Positions 22,309 through 22,387 of a stretch of 22,387 nucleotides of DNA are shown here, one piece after another. Below the pieces are notes generated by a model. It was not told the DNA's origin, did not search any database, and worked only from the letters and a program-made list of their open reading frames with translations. Every line of letters starts with the position of its first letter. The first letter of the stretch is position 1. Made by a program: the position numbers and the translations under genes. This DNA comes from Candidatus Aenigmatarchaeota archaeon (GTDB taxonomy: Archaea; Aenigmatarchaeota; Aenigmatarchaeia; GW2011-AR5): the NCBI GenBank assembly GCA_018304565.1, contig JAGVVX010000004.1:1-22387 (forward strand), in the 5' to 3' direction.

Positions 22309-22387
22309 CCTTTTCTTTTTTTAAATCCCCAAAGAGCGGAGCTCTTTGGGATGCCAGAGAAGCTTTGCTTCTCTGAGCAAGAAAAGG
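22309..22387 (+). repeat. Twin-hairpin repeat, copy 2, at the right edge
   Basis: Outer stem CCTTTTCTT/AAGAAAAGG (22309-22317/22379-22387) encloses a 9-bp stem, CCAAAGAGC (22329-22337) with GCTCTTTGG (22341-22349), around GGA, and CAGAGAAGC/GCTTCTCTG (22355-22363/22367-22375) around TTT. Relative to copy 1 the outer stem is one pair longer on both sides. The window ends on its last base. Confidence 0.8.

Overview
The window looks like a piece of an archaeal chromosome, probably a DPANN-type or similarly streamlined lineage; that placement is an inference. Support comes from archaeal EF-2 with the diphthamide-site histidine, archaeal EF-1 alpha, SRP54, ribosomal proteins uS10 and L40e, an AK6/Fap7-type kinase and a DUF2683-type antitoxin. 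Many start codons lie about 25 nt downstream of a TATA box with no Shine-Dalgarno sequence, as in leaderless archaeal genes. No rRNA, tRNA, CRISPR array or transposase was recognised.

Layout. 1-3086: 3' part of a large secreted, sequon-rich protein with a lamin-tail domain and an HExxH metallopeptidase domain. 3087-3342: gene-free, with a strong fold. 3343-4656: SRP54. 4660-7225: an accessory island of three modules (a toxin-antitoxin pair, a small membrane-anchored Cys protein, a DUF4143-type ATPase), each with its own promoter and each bracketed by copies of a ~79-bp repeat. 7272-10498, minus strand: glyA plus an orphan ORF, then the AK6-like kinase, htpX and L40e. 10549-14456, plus strand: a small orphan, a nucleoside-deoxyribosyltransferase-like protein, a double-domain ThyX-like protein and dihydroorotase. 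14571-16751: EF-2. 16752-17051: gene-free, packed with hairpins. 17052-19620: DEAD-box helicase and a PurF-like protein. 19621-19892: hairpin cluster and the EF-1 alpha promoter/leader. 19893-22246: EF-1 alpha, an orphan, uS10 and an orphan. The window stops exactly at the end of a second copy of a twin-hairpin repeat first seen upstream of uS10.

Genes working together. SRP54, EF-2, EF-1 alpha, uS10 and L40e serve translation and protein targeting. GlyA makes methylene-tetrahydrofolate, the usual carbon donor of ThyX. The deoxyribosyltransferase-like protein and dihydroorotase are also pyrimidine enzymes, so 9.2-14.5 kb reads as a one-carbon/pyrimidine neighbourhood.

Most unusual. (1) The fixed-spacing repeat that brackets each accessory module, resembling a small cassette array with no visible recombinase. 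(2) A recurring intergenic design of adjacent perfect hairpins, often with 3-nt loops and sometimes closed by an outer stem, next to translation genes. One such element occurs twice with matched changes on both sides of its outer stem.
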